Positions 8,860 to 19,905 of a stretch of 64,000 nucleotides of DNA are shown in pieces (position 1 is the first letter of the stretch; each line of letters begins with the position of its first letter). This stretch comes from Paulinella micropora (Eukaryota > Cercozoa > Imbricatea > Euglyphida > Paulinellidae), in NCBI GenBank assembly GCA_019918135.1, contig WBZZ01005750.1, positions 95,001 through 159,000 on the forward strand, written 5' to 3'. Made by a program: the position numbers and the translations under genes. The notes under the pieces are model-generated. The model saw nothing but the letters and a program-made list of their open reading frames with translations. It was not told the origin of the DNA and did no database searches.

Positions 8860-10253
8860 GCTCGGCAGTCTCCAGCGATGTGGTTGGTGCGGGAGCAGTT
8901 GTGACATTTCTTTGTTGCTCCGCCGTTAGCGGTCCCGCGGTTAGCTCCCCCTCGACTTCGGTTGCCTCCATTCTTCTGCTCGCTTGCATAGTTGGCGATG
9001 GTATTCGTTGCTGCGTGCGAAGCCTTGCGCGTGGTGCTGTTGTAGTATCAGTCGGCAAAACTCGTCAAAGGTAGGTTTCTCATGATTCGACTTCGACCAG
9101 TACAGTGTAGTGCCTACTGTCTTCAGGTAGTCGTGGTGTGACGCATGGAGCTTGTGCAGGGTGAAGATTGTCTTCATCATATCGGGTAAGATAATATTCC
9201 TTGCCGCGAGCTGTTCGAACCGTACATGTATCCTGTCGATGAACGTAGGTAGATCGTCGCTGGAGGTGATCGTTCCCTGAAACACGTCGAATAGCAACTT
9301 GGCAGTAGCAATCTGTCCCTTGTTTCCGTAGCGGTCACTCAGCGCTGCCCACTTGTCCGCAGGATCGTTGCCGGCCCGGGCGATGGTCAGTGCTGCAGGG
9401 TGTCCATGTGTTATCGCTTCAGTCAATAATGCTCTGATCTGTATGTTGGCTTGCAATCTCGTTGCAGGCGGGAGCAGGATGTCAATCCAGGTTGCCACGA
9501 GGGGCATCAGGGTTGCCGACCTTGACGTGGACGAGTGCGCTGGTTGCAGCCCGCCGCTTTTGGAGTCGTCTGGGTCGTCATCGTCCTCGCTGTCGCCAGC
9601 TGCGAGTTGTGGTGGTGCCTTCCCGGAGGCAGTAGCCTTTTGACTCGACTTTCCAGAAGTAGTGGCCTTTTGACTTGAGATGGTTTGAGTCGTCGTAGTT
9701 GACGTGGTAGTAGTCGTAGATGTGGCTGTCGCCGCCCTCGCCTTCTTGATCTCGTCAGCGTACATCGCCCGAATCTCTTGCGTGGAGACCGGTGAAGCAG
9801 GGTCGTTGAGTATCAGTAGGTGCTTAGGGTTTACGCTCGCCAGGAAGAGTAGGAAATCCTCCTTCCATGCGTCGCATTGGTGAATGTCAGGTTTCCTTGG
9901 AAGTAGTGGGACCTTTAGTTGGTACTTCACATTTTGCTGGCTCATGACCTATAACCAGTCAATATTGATTATTCCGGTGATTGAGTAAATTACTCTAGTT
10001 CTGGGTTTACGCAGAGGTTCAGTGAAGTACTTCGTAGATCGTCTTTACTGAGGAAACTGAACTGGTAACGAAGTGCGCAGTGTAAATGGCACGAGCACTG
10101 GTTTCTGAATCTAGTTCCTATTAATAATAACCGGATCATACTGATTAGTGTCCTGATATTCAATAGTGAATGAGGTAGGACCGGACTGATCAGTACTGCA
10201 AATATATCCATACACAATTGAATATATAACCGATAGATATGTAATATATATGA
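8860..10253 (-). mobile_element. Copia-like LTR retrotransposon fossil: gag and leader
   Basis: The parts visible on the minus strand are an AT-rich leader or LTR flank at about 9950-10253, a gag frame at 8941-9945 resembling the UBN2 / Copia gag family (for example WAALSDRYGNKGQIATAKLLFD and TFDEFCRLILQQ, read separately), and a CCHC zinc knuckle, CHNCSRTNHIAGDC, at 8865-8906. The element is broken, with several breaks, and no pol domain is recognised downstream. The PLV-1 insertion point at 10,254-10,259 lies about 0.3 kb upstream of gag. Confidence 0.6.
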
Positions 10254-10259
10254 CCGGTA
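10254..10259. repeat. PLV-1 target site duplication CCGGTA (left copy)
   Basis: CCGGTA directly precedes the left terminal repeat of PLV-1. The same six bases directly follow the right terminal repeat at 63280-63285. Six-base duplications are typical of Polinton-type rve integrases. Confidence 0.75.
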
Positions 10260-10352
10260 AGAAGATAATTACACTTTTCATAGGGTCATTTTTCAAGAAA
10301 AATACCCTCTATGAAAAGTGTCGCTAAGTCCAAAATCATCAAATTCAACAAC
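10260..10352. repeat. PLV-1 left terminal inverted repeat with internal hairpin
   Basis: 93 bp matching the reverse complement of 63189-63279 with a few differences. The repeat itself folds: ACACTTTTCATAG near its start pairs perfectly with CTATGAAAAGTGT about 25 bp later, leaving an A/T-rich loop that can also partly pair. Such structured ends are plausible sites for protein-primed replication or integrase binding, which is inference. Confidence 0.85.
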
Positions 10353-10469
10353 GAATATAAATCAAAGAGAAATCGAAGAGAAATCAAAAAGGAAGCGAAA
10401 TGAATAATTTAATTAATTATTTTACATTTATAAAAATATATTCATATTAATATAAATATAGTTGAGACG

Positions 10470-10675
10470 ATGCCAAGACCAAAACTATACGAAGGAGAAG
10501 CAAGACGAAAGAGAAATAACGAGAAGGCTCTCGCATCTACTACCGCCACCAAGAAAGGCTGAAGGAAGAAAGAAAAGCAAAAGCATTAAAGCAAAAGCAA
10601 GAACTCAAAAGCATAGACGAATACAAAAAGAAGATACAGGAGCTGGAAGACCAAATAAGTAAAATAACTGTCTAA
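10470..10675 (+). CDS. PLV-1 small basic protein (remnant)
   Basis: It begins MPRPKLYEGEARRKRNNEKA, clearly homologous to the 67-residue PLV-2 protein at 22360-22563, and sits in the same place just before the replication gene. The family is basic at the N-terminus with a short predicted coiled coil after it. The role is unknown; position and charge would fit a nucleic-acid-binding accessory. The copy is a fossil and not intact. Confidence 0.55.
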
Positions 10676-10812
10676 GCTATATAGTTCATTTTTTTTTGTC
10701 GCGGTAAAAGTATTTTCCATCTAAACACATACGTGCCATATAATAACAGTAAAAACATTAATTAGTTATTTTTAGAAAAAGTATCTTACCTTATATATAC
10801 ATAACGGTAAGA

Positions 10813-13800
10813 ATGTCCAAACCACCTTTACCACCAAGACCAAACAAGCAATATGTTCAACTTCTTCAAGCTAAGGCTAAGCTGAGAAGGGTTGAAACGA
10901 AAGATAAAAGAAACCGCCGAGACCTTTTATCTAACATCCGTAGTAATACGAGGGCGAATCTCCGCGAGGCTAAGACGCGAGAAGCGAAGCGGCGAGAGTT
11001 TAGAGCAAACGATTACGAAGTTAGAAGGTATAACCAGCTGTACTCTCTCACATTCAAATTCAGGGACCTAGACATAAGCTTCTATGACACCGATGCTCTA
11101 GAAGAGAAGGTATTGATACCCGCTATAAGATATGCTAGAAGGGAAGGGATGACAGCTAATGCAGATGTCAATATATCTATAACATACTCCACCGCTCCTG
11201 CTAATGAGCGATACGACCACTATTTAAAAAAGAAAAGTTTTAATTCATTTCAACTCCGTCAATACGATACCATATTTATGGATGCTCTGAACGAGTTCAA
11301 CATAAACAATATTGAAGCTGGCGAGAGAGGATATGAAAGAACCATACGATATGTAGAAATAACCATAGTTCAAGAAAACGGCGGAGGATGCTATGAAGGA
11401 AAAACTGAAAAGAGGGAGAAAGTTGAAGAAGGTAGAAAGATATCTCCTCCAAGCAAAAACAACAACTGCTTATTCTTCTTATGTAAGGATATTCTAAATA
11501 TTCATCCGATGAACAAGAACCGCTGTAATGTTGTCAGAGCCGAATTCAACCTTCAGCCAAACTCTCCATTACCATTTTCAATAGCAGTCCAAATATTGAA
11601 AAAATATGCGAAGGAAGGGAAAACATACGAAATAACCGACCACGTTATGAAGGAAACAGTCAGCACAAATGAAGAAGAACAAGAACCAGATAAACTAATC
11701 TTTTTAGAAAATAACCATTATTATGGACTGGTTAAGCAATTCAAGAAGCGTTGCGAAGACTGTTTACAATTATATCTGAAGAAACATACATGCAATCTTA
11801 ACAGGAAAAAATATGCGGATATTAGATTGAAGAAGAATGGTAAACGACACCTCATAACTAAGTTCCACACGGAAGAACAAATAAACAATGATCAAATCCT
11901 TCATTACGATTTAGAATCATTTAGAAATACAACTATCGCGAACGGCTACGATATCCACGAATGCTACATAGTCGGATATACTCAGGGCTCTGAGGGTTTT
12001 AAATACATAGCTGGCAAAGATTGTATAAGTCAATTCGTGGACGAAATAATAAAAAGAGGCGACCTCATAAAGCGCGATGGGAGCCGAAATGTAAAAATGA
12101 CGAACCGCCCGTTCTATATGTTAATGGTTTTAACGGAGCGAACTTTGACCACTACTTCATACACCAGGAATTAATTAAAAGAGGTATTAAGATTAAGTCG
12201 TCAAAAATTAACAACGGCTCTATTATCTGCTTAGAGTTTGAAAATGTCAAGATGTGGGATATGTGTAAGCATACTCAAGGAAGTCTGAAAGCAAATCTTG
12301 AAAGTATGGGATGCTCAGTGCTGAAGGGAGACTTTGACCACGACAGGGCGAAGAGATGGGAGGATATGGATGCCAAGACGAGGCAGGAATGTCTGGACTA
12401 TATTAAAAACGATGTTATGGGTTTGAAGGAATTATACGATAAGATAAACACGACGACATTTACAGCTCACAAAGTCAATCTAACTTCATACATTTCAACT
12501 TCAAGTCTCGCTTTCAACATATGGAAAAAGTATGTAGACGGTAAATACGAAGTAAGACTTCCAACTGTTGAGCAGGAAAGAGCATTTAGAAAAGCGATTA
12601 TCGGCGGAAGGACTTACCCATCTAAGAGGCGATTCATTTCAGCTCAGTATGAAAGATATTTGAAAAAGCAGTTATCATTTGACGACATAGACGATTATCT
12701 CGTGGATGCAGACGTAGTCTCTCTATATCCAACCGCGATGTTGTTAGCTTTTATGGTCGGCGACATCGTTGAAACAATCGGGCCGTTTGACCCGCGGAAC
12801 CTTCAAATCGGCATCTATAATCTTGACTACATTTCTCCAAAAAATAAACTACACTCCAGAATCGGTCAGCGAGACCACATGGGCTCTCTTAAATGGAGAT
12901 TAGAGGATATGAAGGACCAATGGCTTACGAGTGTAGACATCGAAGATATGGTAGCCGAAGGATATGAAGTCCGGATTCATAAAGGATACTACACTGTAAA
13001 ATCTGAATGTGTTTTCAAAAAATACATAGACGATATGTTTAAGGCGAAGGAAAATGCGGAGAAAGGTAGCCCGCAATATCTACTGGCTAAGCTGTTTATG
13101 AATAGTCTATACGGTAAGATGATACAGAGACCAATACCATCCATTACAACATATATACAAACTAACGAAGTATACTGGAAATTCTGGAGTAGTAATCAAA
13201 TAACTGACATCGTTAAATTTACAGATAAAGAAGGAAAAGATTTATAGCACATATCAGGTCTACCTCGTAATCCAATCTTATTAGAGAGTATCATAACAAA
13301 ACCTTCACACTATGGGGCATTCATACTTGCATACAGCCGTCACATTATGTTTAAGTATATTAAGAAAGCCAACCCGAACAGAATCATTGAAGACGACTTT
13401 TACTATACCGACACTGACAGCCTACGCGAGATGTGCGAGACATATTAAGAATATGGTTAATAAGCAACTGGGCGGTATAAGCGACGACTTAGGCGACGGA
13501 TGTAAGATTATGAAAGGTATATGGATAGCACCGAAACTATATATGTTAGAATTTACGACGAAAGATGCTTTCACCGCTGGTATGACAAAGGACGACCTTA
13601 AGCACATATCAAAAGGGGTTCATATAGAAACGGCTGAAAACGGCGTTAAAAGATACTTCCACTTTAGCGATAAAGGCTTAGATGCTCAACAGCTAAACTA
13701 TGATGTATATGATAAGATGGATAAAGGCGGTAGCATTGAAAATGTAAAAGGCTTTCAAATAAAAAAAATACACATTGATAGAAACAGCAAACAACAACAA

Positions 13801-13926
13801 GTCCAGCACTTCAGCATTTTACATATGACGAATGTTAAAAAACAAGTTAATGAGAACAAGTGGGCGGGCCGCGAGTTCATTAACGATACCGACAGCATCC
13901 CGCTCGGCTTCCACAAAAGAAATTAA
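10813..13926 (+). pseudogene. PLV-1 family B DNA polymerase (protein-primed type), fossil
   Basis: Exonuclease and polymerase motifs occur in the expected order. HYDLESF (Exo I) is near 11.9 kb, NGANFDH (Exo II) near 12.13 kb and YIKNDV (Exo III) near 12.4 kb. DADVVSLYP (motif A) is near 12.7 kb, MNSLYGKM (motif B) near 13.1 kb and YTDTDSL (motif C) near 13.4 kb. This set is typical of the protein-primed polymerases of Polintons, adenoviruses and many PLVs, which copy linear genomes with terminal repeats. The region is broken, with a few breaks. It ends 1 bp from the convergent lipase gene. PLV-2 has a different replication gene at the same locus. Confidence 0.8.
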
Positions 13927-13927
13927 A

Positions 13928-14617
13928 TTATAAATAAATATGTTTGGCTCCTTTACCTTTGAAGCTTCTAATCGTATGAACTCCCCTCGTCGGCTTCACT
14001 AACTTAGTATTTACAGCCGTAGCACCCAACAATGAAACGGGGTCAAACGCGGTTCGGTAGTTCGTGGTTAGCTTCGCAGTCTTAGCCCTCTTCCCTTTCG
14101 GATTTACCTTGACAGCTACTCGGTCAATCACTCCTTCAATGAGGTCTCTCGTGCTACTGCCTTTGTTGTATGTGGTTGCCCTTACACCCGTCTGTCTGCT
14201 TAAGTCTTTCGCAATCGTTCCTCCTAGCGAATGACCCGTCAGCTCTACATTATCCTTACCATATTTCTTTATGATTTCGTCGACCAGCTTCTGCTCTTCT
14301 TTATATCTCGGAGTTCTTTTTAATACTCCCTTTACTAATGCGACGTCAGTTAGCAAGTCCCTCCTATCCGCACTTCCTCTGAATGCTACAATCGCCTTAC
14401 CATCTTTTTCATACACTGTTGATTTCTCTTTGCTTGCGACTGGTTTCCATCCGTCAGCCCCTTTTCGTTCTGACCGCGACAAATAGACATCCTCAGACAA
14501 CTCAGCACTGCCGCCCTTCTGCTTTCTATATTCCTTACTAGTCTTTTTCAATGCTTTCCCGTAGCTTATACCATGCTTAGCGGAGTAAGCCTTTACAAAG
14601 TTTATCCACTCGCTCAT
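13928..14617 (-). CDS. PLV-1 lipase (class 3, alpha/beta hydrolase)
   Basis: A 229-residue protein with the nucleophile elbow GHSLGG at about residues 126-131 and the upstream strand AIVAFRGSADRRDL, both typical of class 3 lipases. An N-terminal basic module (WINFVKAYSAKHGISYGKAL) precedes the hydrolase. Lipases of this kind occur in several PLVs and may act on host membranes during entry or release; that role is inference. It is convergent with the polymerase and about 90% alike, by eye, to the PLV-2 copy at 25988-26677. This copy is open from start to stop. Confidence 0.8.
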   Translation of the reverse strand: MSEWINFVKAYSAKHGISYGKALKKTSKEYRKQKGGSAELSEDVYLSRSERKGADGWKPVASKEKSTVYEKDGKAIVAFRGSADRRDLLTDVALVKGVLKRTPRYKEEQKLVDEIIKKYGKDNVELTGHSLGGTIAKDLSRQTGVRATTYNKGSSTRDLIEGVIDRVAVKVNPKGKRAKTAKLTTNYRTAFDPVSLLGATAVNTKLVKPTRGVHTIRSFKGKGAKHIYL

Positions 14618-14683
14618 CGCACGGTTCCTATATTATTTGTTTAATTTTTTATTTTTTATACTCCCTTCTATATACACTCTACT

Positions 14684-14959
14684 ATGTCTACCCTCACGAG
14701 ACTGTGCGAAAAGTTTCAAGAGCTATCAATTGAAAGCGAAAATAAATCGTTTTCTCTCGCTGATGTTCAAAAGGTAATCCACGACGAAATAAAAGCGATT
14801 GAAGAAAAGAGAAATACTCAACCGAAAGACGTGTTTCATTTCGGCAAATACAAAGGAAAAAAAATAGAAGACATCGCTAAGATTGATAAGCCATATATTG
14901 AATGGTTAGTCCGCCAGCCGTGGGTTCAAAATAAAGATGAATTGAAAAAGTATTTATGA
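14684..14959 (+). CDS. PLV-1 DUF3820-like small protein
   Basis: 91 residues: an N-terminal helix-rich part, then FHFGKYKGKKIEDIAKIDK and YIEWLVRQPW. The FGKYKGxxIxDIxxxxxxYxxWL pattern matches the DUF3820 fold found in phages, bacteria and some exonuclease fusions. Biochemical role unknown. It is divergent from the lipase gene, with CTATATACACTC about 20 nt before the ATG. PLV-2 has an almost identical upstream element and protein at 26731-27006. Confidence 0.6.
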   Translation: MSTLTRLCEKFQELSIESENKSFSLADVQKVIHDEIKAIEEKRNTQPKDVFHFGKYKGKKIEDIAKIDKPYIEWLVRQPWVQNKDELKKYL

Positions 14960-14999
14960 TTATAATAAATAAATTTTATATAATATACAACCTACAAAG

Positions 15000-15179
15000 A
15001 TGAGTGAAGCCGAAGCAAAAAAAGAAATTCCTAATGAAGAGGAAGAAGCAAATAAATTTCTACAACATGGAAAATATATGCATAAAAAAATTGAAGATGT
15101 CGCCAAGATTGACAAAGAGTATCTTGAATTGCTAGTTCAACAGCCTTATTTTATATTTTTAAGAATGAAGATGAAGTAA
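15000..15179 (+). CDS. PLV-1 second, shorter DUF3820-like protein
   Basis: 59 residues starting MSEAEAKKEIPNEEEE. It has a diverged copy of the same motif: QHGKYMHKKIEDVAKIDK then YLELLVQQPY. It follows the 91-residue paralogue by 40 bp on the same strand, so it is probably a tandem duplicate. PLV-2 lacks it. Whether it was functional cannot be told. Confidence 0.45.
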   Translation: MSEAEAKKEIPNEEEEANKFLQHGKYMHKKIEDVAKIDKEYLELLVQQPYFIFLRMKMK

Positions 15180-15207
15180 AAAAGTATTTATAATCTACCT
15201 CTAATAT

Positions 15208-15812
15208 TTATTTCTTTTTTATTATTCGCAATATTGCTTTCTGTTTGTGGAATTCGCTAAACTTAGTGAAATGCGGTTCTTTCAAAATGTTGTCTTCAAT
15301 TTCTACTTCTCTATTCACTTCCAGGTATTGTTTAAGGATATCTTTGAATTGTATTATGTCAAAGTGATGGTCTACATGGACATCAACCCGCTCATATATA
15401 TCTCCACTTATTTCGCATACGTATCGGGGTTCCGCAAATACATTAATAGCCATGAGGTCTAGATATTCCTGTATTTGCGGTCTTATCGTATTCCTGCTAG
15501 CATCTTTTATCACTCTCGCCATTTTTTTTGATTCACTAAGCCCTATGAGGTCAACACAGCAATTCCACGAAAACGGCTTACCATTCGCACGAAAGTGTTT
15601 ACTTCCGGTCGTCAAATTACTTTCAACATCGATGATGCCATCTTTTTTGCCTGGATGATGGTTATCAGGTCTCGCACAAAATCGCTATCTTCTGGGTTCA
15701 GCACTTCTCCATCATTATATTTGCTTATTATTCTTCTAATGTGGGCTTTGATAGATGCTTTTGTAAGAAACCTCTCACCTCCAATGATGTATAACTTACG
15801 ACGATAAAACAT
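15208..15812 (-). pseudogene. PLV-1 DUF3223-like protein, fossil
   Basis: Homologous along its length to the intact 211-residue PLV-2 protein at 26998-27633. Recognisable segments include RKLYIIGGERFLTKASIK, FSWNCCVDLIGLSESKK and YLEVNREVEIED. It holds the same position between the DUF3820-like gene and the capsid genes. The copy is broken. Function is discussed under the PLV-2 copy. Confidence 0.6.
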
Positions 15813-15855
15813 ATTACTATATTATATTAGAAAAAAATATTACAAAAATTAATTA

Positions 15856-16375
15856 TTAGTCTTCAATAAAATTAACTATAACATTAACATTTCCGCCACC
15901 AGTTCCAGAAAGTGTTTTTTGTGTAAATGTTAGAATATCACTTGGCGACAATTGAATATCATAAGTTCTAAGGTTGAGTATTTGACTTGACCCGCTCGTA
16001 ATATAAAGCTTGAGAAGGGTAGTGCCCCCAGCGATGGCGGATGCTTTTGAGTCTGTATCTACAATAGAATATTTTGTATCAACATCAGCAAAACCTGCTC
16101 CTGTTAATGTTCCATTTAATACTAATTTTGCGATAATTGTTTTGCTATCCTCGTTCGTGATGCTTATCAATGTAGGATACACAGTTGAATAGTTGGTTAT
16201 GCTACTATCAAACAATGCTTATTCCTAATACTGAATACAGGTCCTTCTGTAGCAGTCGCAGCTTTGGTTCCTTCAACTTCGTTCGTTATACTAGTGTTTA
16301 TGTTGTTAGCTCCTTCAATAAATAACCCAACACTCGGTTTTAAGGTATTGAATTCCTGTGTCGTTATCATTTCTC
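15856..16375 (-). pseudogene. PLV-1 virion-type protein fragment, fossil
   Basis: Matches the C-terminal part of the large PLV-2 protein at 27680-28933 (NYSTVYPTLISITNEDSKT, LRTYDIQLSPSDILTF, GGNVNVIVNFIED). It lies directly before the capsid-protein remnant. Broken. Confidence 0.6.
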
Positions 16376-16376
16376 A

Positions 16377-17045
16377 TCACCGCAGAAAATGGTAATGTTC
16401 TGCTTGTATGGTAGTAGATAAGGCACGAGGGTTGTCTTTGACTGTGTTGATTTTTCCTTCAAGGTCGGTAATTGCCGCATTAACCGCAGCATCAGTATAA
16501 GTATTTCCACCTCCTGTTGCGATAGCAGTGTGCGCGGCAACATTTCCAACCGCCGCAACCGCCGCAGTGTTCATAGAATTAATTCTAGCATAACTTGTTG
16601 CTTTTGCTGCAAATGTGGTGGGAGCATTACACTTCTGGAGCATTCCACCACTAGACTGACCCGCCCCGTGATTTTCAAGTGCCATAGATTTTTGATAGCA
16701 AGTTTCAGGCTTCCATACAATCTTCGTGTAGTTGCCGACATTTTGGAGATTGCACAAATACAAACCGCTTCGGGTTCTCAATTCAATTGTTCTAATCATA
16801 CTCAAACAGTCCATAAATGTACGATTATAACCTGCCGATGCTGCAGGCGTGTAAGTAAATCGCAACACAGACCTCGCGAGGTTCAAAGGGCGAGTAGGGA
16901 TTTCAAATGTGCTCTCATTTCCTCCCGCGGTTGTGAGAGTAATATTCGCCGACCCTTCACGGCTTATGAGTTTATTCAACTCATACTTTCCAGTAAGCAG
17001 TTCCTTAGACTGATAAACAAGTTCGCCATCGTATTGGACTGACAT
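16377..17045 (-). pseudogene. PLV-1 major capsid protein, fossil
   Basis: Starts MSVQYDGELVYQSKELLTGK and is clearly homologous to the N-terminal part of the PLV-2 major capsid protein (STFEIPTRPLNLARSVL, FMDCLSMIRTIELRTRSG, NYTKIVWKPE). Capsid proteins of PLVs are double jelly-roll proteins that form the pseudo-hexameric capsomers of an icosahedral particle. This copy is broken, far shorter than the family length of about 500 residues. Confidence 0.75.
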
Positions 17046-17112
17046 TTTTTCTTTTTGCTGTGGTTCTATATAAAAAATAAATAATTCTAAAATTAAATTA
17101 ATTAACGAGATT

Positions 17113-17913
17113 TTAACAAATTAAAAATGATGAAAATAAATTAAAATAATTCGTCTCGCGATAAATTAACAATGTCATTACAATGCCGAGCCCGTTAAGG
17201 TTAATGGGTTGGTCGTTTTCGTCAGTCAAGTAAAACCGATAAACATTGTTTGAATTAGCGGACAGCCTTTTGCCATACTCCGACCCGCTTCCATCGTAAA
17301 TAACAGAGCCGAACGGGATTTCGTTAGCGGTATATATTTCCTGTAATACGTGGTTATCGCCTTCGCCGATGAGGTCCGACTGTAGATACAATGTTTTTTC
17401 GCCAGTCAATATTATGACATTTGGGGACCTCAGTGTATTATTAGCAAATAAATATGTTGAGTCGCGGTCAAAACCCATTACTTCGTGGATGCGAGTTTCG
17501 CAGTCAAATATAAACTGCGGTTGAATTCCTAGGTTGCCTGCTACGGTAAATAATAGCTTACCGTCTTCTGGGTCCGTATTCGTGTTGTTGCTTGTTATTG
17601 TGTATGTGTAATGGTTGGGGCTGTCTGCGGTTAGCACTTCGGCCAGCTTATTTTTTAAGTTGTTCGTCGTGTAGTTGCCCTCTGGTATCGTAATGAGTGC
17701 CTCATAGCCATCTTCACTCAGAGTAAAAGTGTTGTAAGGACTTGCCACAGAGTAATATGATTTCGGCACATAGATATGAAGTATTTTACAATGTGTCGGG
17801 TTGTCTAACCCCTTCATATCGATGGAGTGAGTGAAATCGCTATCCGTGCCATTTATCCTATTTTTGCTATTGACATAGTAAATGTTAGAGCTCCTGCCTC
17901 CGCGATAATCCAT
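17113..17913 (-). CDS. PLV-1 minor capsid (penton-type) protein
   Basis: Begins MDYRGGRSSNIYYVNSKNR and closely matches the 270-residue PLV-2 protein at 30698-31510. The pattern DSDFTHSIDMKGLDNPT...PKSYYSVASPYNTF with ITIPEGNYTTNNLKNKL resembles penton or minor capsid proteins of PLVs, virophages and Polintons, single jelly-roll proteins at the capsid vertices. The next Met upstream (17937) would add eight residues absent from the PLV-2 copy, so I use 17913. It is open from start to stop. Confidence 0.7.
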   Translation of the reverse strand: MDYRGGRSSNIYYVNSKNRINGTDSDFTHSIDMKGLDNPTHCKILHIYVPKSYYSVASPYNTFTLSEDGYEALITIPEGNYTTNNLKNKLAEVLTADSPNHYTYTITSNNTNTDPEDGKLLFTVAGNLGIQPQFIFDCETRIHEVMGFDRDSTYLFANNTLRSPNVIILTGEKTLYLQSDLIGEGDNHVLQEIYTANEIPFGSVIYDGSGSEYGKRLSANSNNVYRFYLTDENDQPINLNGLGIVMTLLIYRETNYFNLFSSFLIC

Positions 17914-17980
17914 AGTAAGTCTTACAATCTCAAACAACTATACTGTATATATGAGAAAATATATTTTGTTTTTAATTTCT

Positions 17981-19551
17981 TCAAATATACGTATCAAAGC
18001 CGTAGCCGTTCTGTGCTTTCAACTTTTCCGCTTCCTTCTCTTTCAAATCAGTCCATCCACTGGCGAATTTAAATCTGGTTCCTTTCGCCCGCTCTAAAAG
18101 AAACCGCATTGAGTGCCATCCGCAAGTATCTGAGGTGTCGCTTTGTTGTTTAACTTGATTAACCTTCATTAATAAATAACTATCAGGACGGCTTTTATCT
18201 AACAGCTGTTTCATTTGATGTTGGAAAAGTTCAGTCGGTTGATATTCTGCTAGCGGGTCATAAACTTCAACAGCCCTGTCTCCATTCAAAGAAATCCAAA
18301 CTGCTATCCAGTGCGAGCCTCCTTGATTATGCCGGTCTAAGTTCATTATGAAACCTTATCGCTTCTGCTTCCTGGGTTCGAACTGTTGAGCTGGTCGCTG
18401 GGAACTGTGCCGAGAAACCACTTATGTTTTTGCATAATCTCATTTATTTCGTGCGTCATTAAACCTCTGTAGGAGCCTGTTCCATCTTGCGGGGTTTGTT
18501 CATCTGTTGGTGGCTGTGTATCTGGTGGTGGTTGTGTGTCTGCTTTGGGTGCTTGTTGTTGGTCTGCTTGGGGTGCTGGTGCTTGTCCCTGTGTCAACTC
18601 AAATATTAGCTGTTTAGCCTCTGGTGAATTAGCGGTTGGTTGTTGTGTCTGGGGTGTGGTTGGAGGTTGTTTTGTCTGTGGTGCTTTCTTCTCTTTTAGA
18701 AGTTTATCTAGTTTGTCCCAACCTTCATCAGGAGAAGTTATGTTTTCTGTAAATTTTTGAGTGTATAACCATTGTTTCAATGTCTCTGAATAATTTTTCT
18801 TTTTGCCTTTTGGTTTTACAATTTTAATATCAATGCCTGCTTTTATGAGACTGGATACTACAGAGTCATTTTTAGGTTTTCCAGTATTTTTTCGTTTTAA
18901 TCTCATACCCTCTGTAAACATAGCATCAATAATTCTTTTTCCCTTTTCGTCTTTCAAATCTTTTTCTTGCTTGTTTACTTCATCAGTTATATCAGTTATT
19001 CCGCTTGGAGATGATTTTGGAGTGTGTTTTTTTTGGCGTTTTTTCTTCGACAGGTGCTGTTAATAGTCCTTGCTTAGTTCTCCGTAATTCCTCAATAAGT
19101 CGTTTCTCTTTCCTGAGTTCTCTGTCCTTTTCATCCTGTCTTTCTTGTATGTCGGGTAATTCTTTGCGGTGTTGCCTCTTCTTTCCTGGTCTTTTTCTTC
19201 AATGTCCGCTTTCTCCTTCTTGTCTATGGCTTCTATCTTTTCATATTTCTCCTGCTTCAGTTTATCTAAGTGGTCTTGAATAGCCATTCTCGTGTTCTGT
19301 TCAATCTCCGACAGGCTTTGAACTTTTCGTAAGTTTTCCTTCTTCGTCTTCGCCCTCTTCGGTCTTCCTAAATATTTAATAAATAGCTTAACAATTTGAA
19401 GTGTTCATAAGTCATTTGTCTTCTTTCCAAAGTTTAGATATGCTCTCTTACCTTTTACTTTGATATATGGCCGACCATCCTTCGTTCTCTATATCCTCGG
19501 CGGTCGTTGTTTAAGTTTCTTTCGTCCTCCTTTTTTTAATTTATTCATAAT
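17981..19551 (-). pseudogene. PLV-1 adenain-like maturation protease, fossil
   Basis: The C-terminal domain shows NQGGSHWIAVWISLN with the catalytic-type His, VYDPLAEYQP, and SDTCGWHSMRF with the Cys, as in adenovirus-type (C5-like) cysteine proteases that cleave capsid proteins during maturation. The upstream part is Gln/Pro/Thr-rich and charged, and the N-terminal basic region resembles the PLV-2 copy at 31589-33181. Broken, with several breaks. Confidence 0.75.
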
Positions 19552-19596
19552 ATACTAAGGTAAAAAATAAAACTGTTTTCAATATTATTAAAATTT

Positions 19597-19905
19597 AAGT
19601 GCCCCGCGGCCTCGTTGCTTACCGTATCCCATATCGCTCGCAACCTTTTGAACTTTGTCAGCATAAGCCAACTCTATCCAAAGCTCCAGCTAAGCAAGAG
19701 ATTGTTTTGTCTTTTTTCAAATAGTTATTAATAGACCTAAATGTATTGCCGACCTTTTCCCAGTTTATTTTACCTCCCTTCTGTCCACAACCCTTTTGTT
19801 TCTTACGACCGCTTTTCTTTTTTACGCCTGTTGGAATGACTTCGAGTTTCTTGTTATTTTTCCGACTGTTGGAATGACTTCAACCCTTGTTGTTTTCACG
19901 ACCAT
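19597..19905 (-). pseudogene. PLV-1 small basic protein, fossil (left copy)
   Basis: Remnant of the basic, glycine-rich gene that is intact in PLV-2 at 33250-33570; the C-terminal GYGKQRGRGALKF segment is clear. Its N-terminal coding part falls in the ~705-bp segment that is repeated at 54002. Confidence 0.55.
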
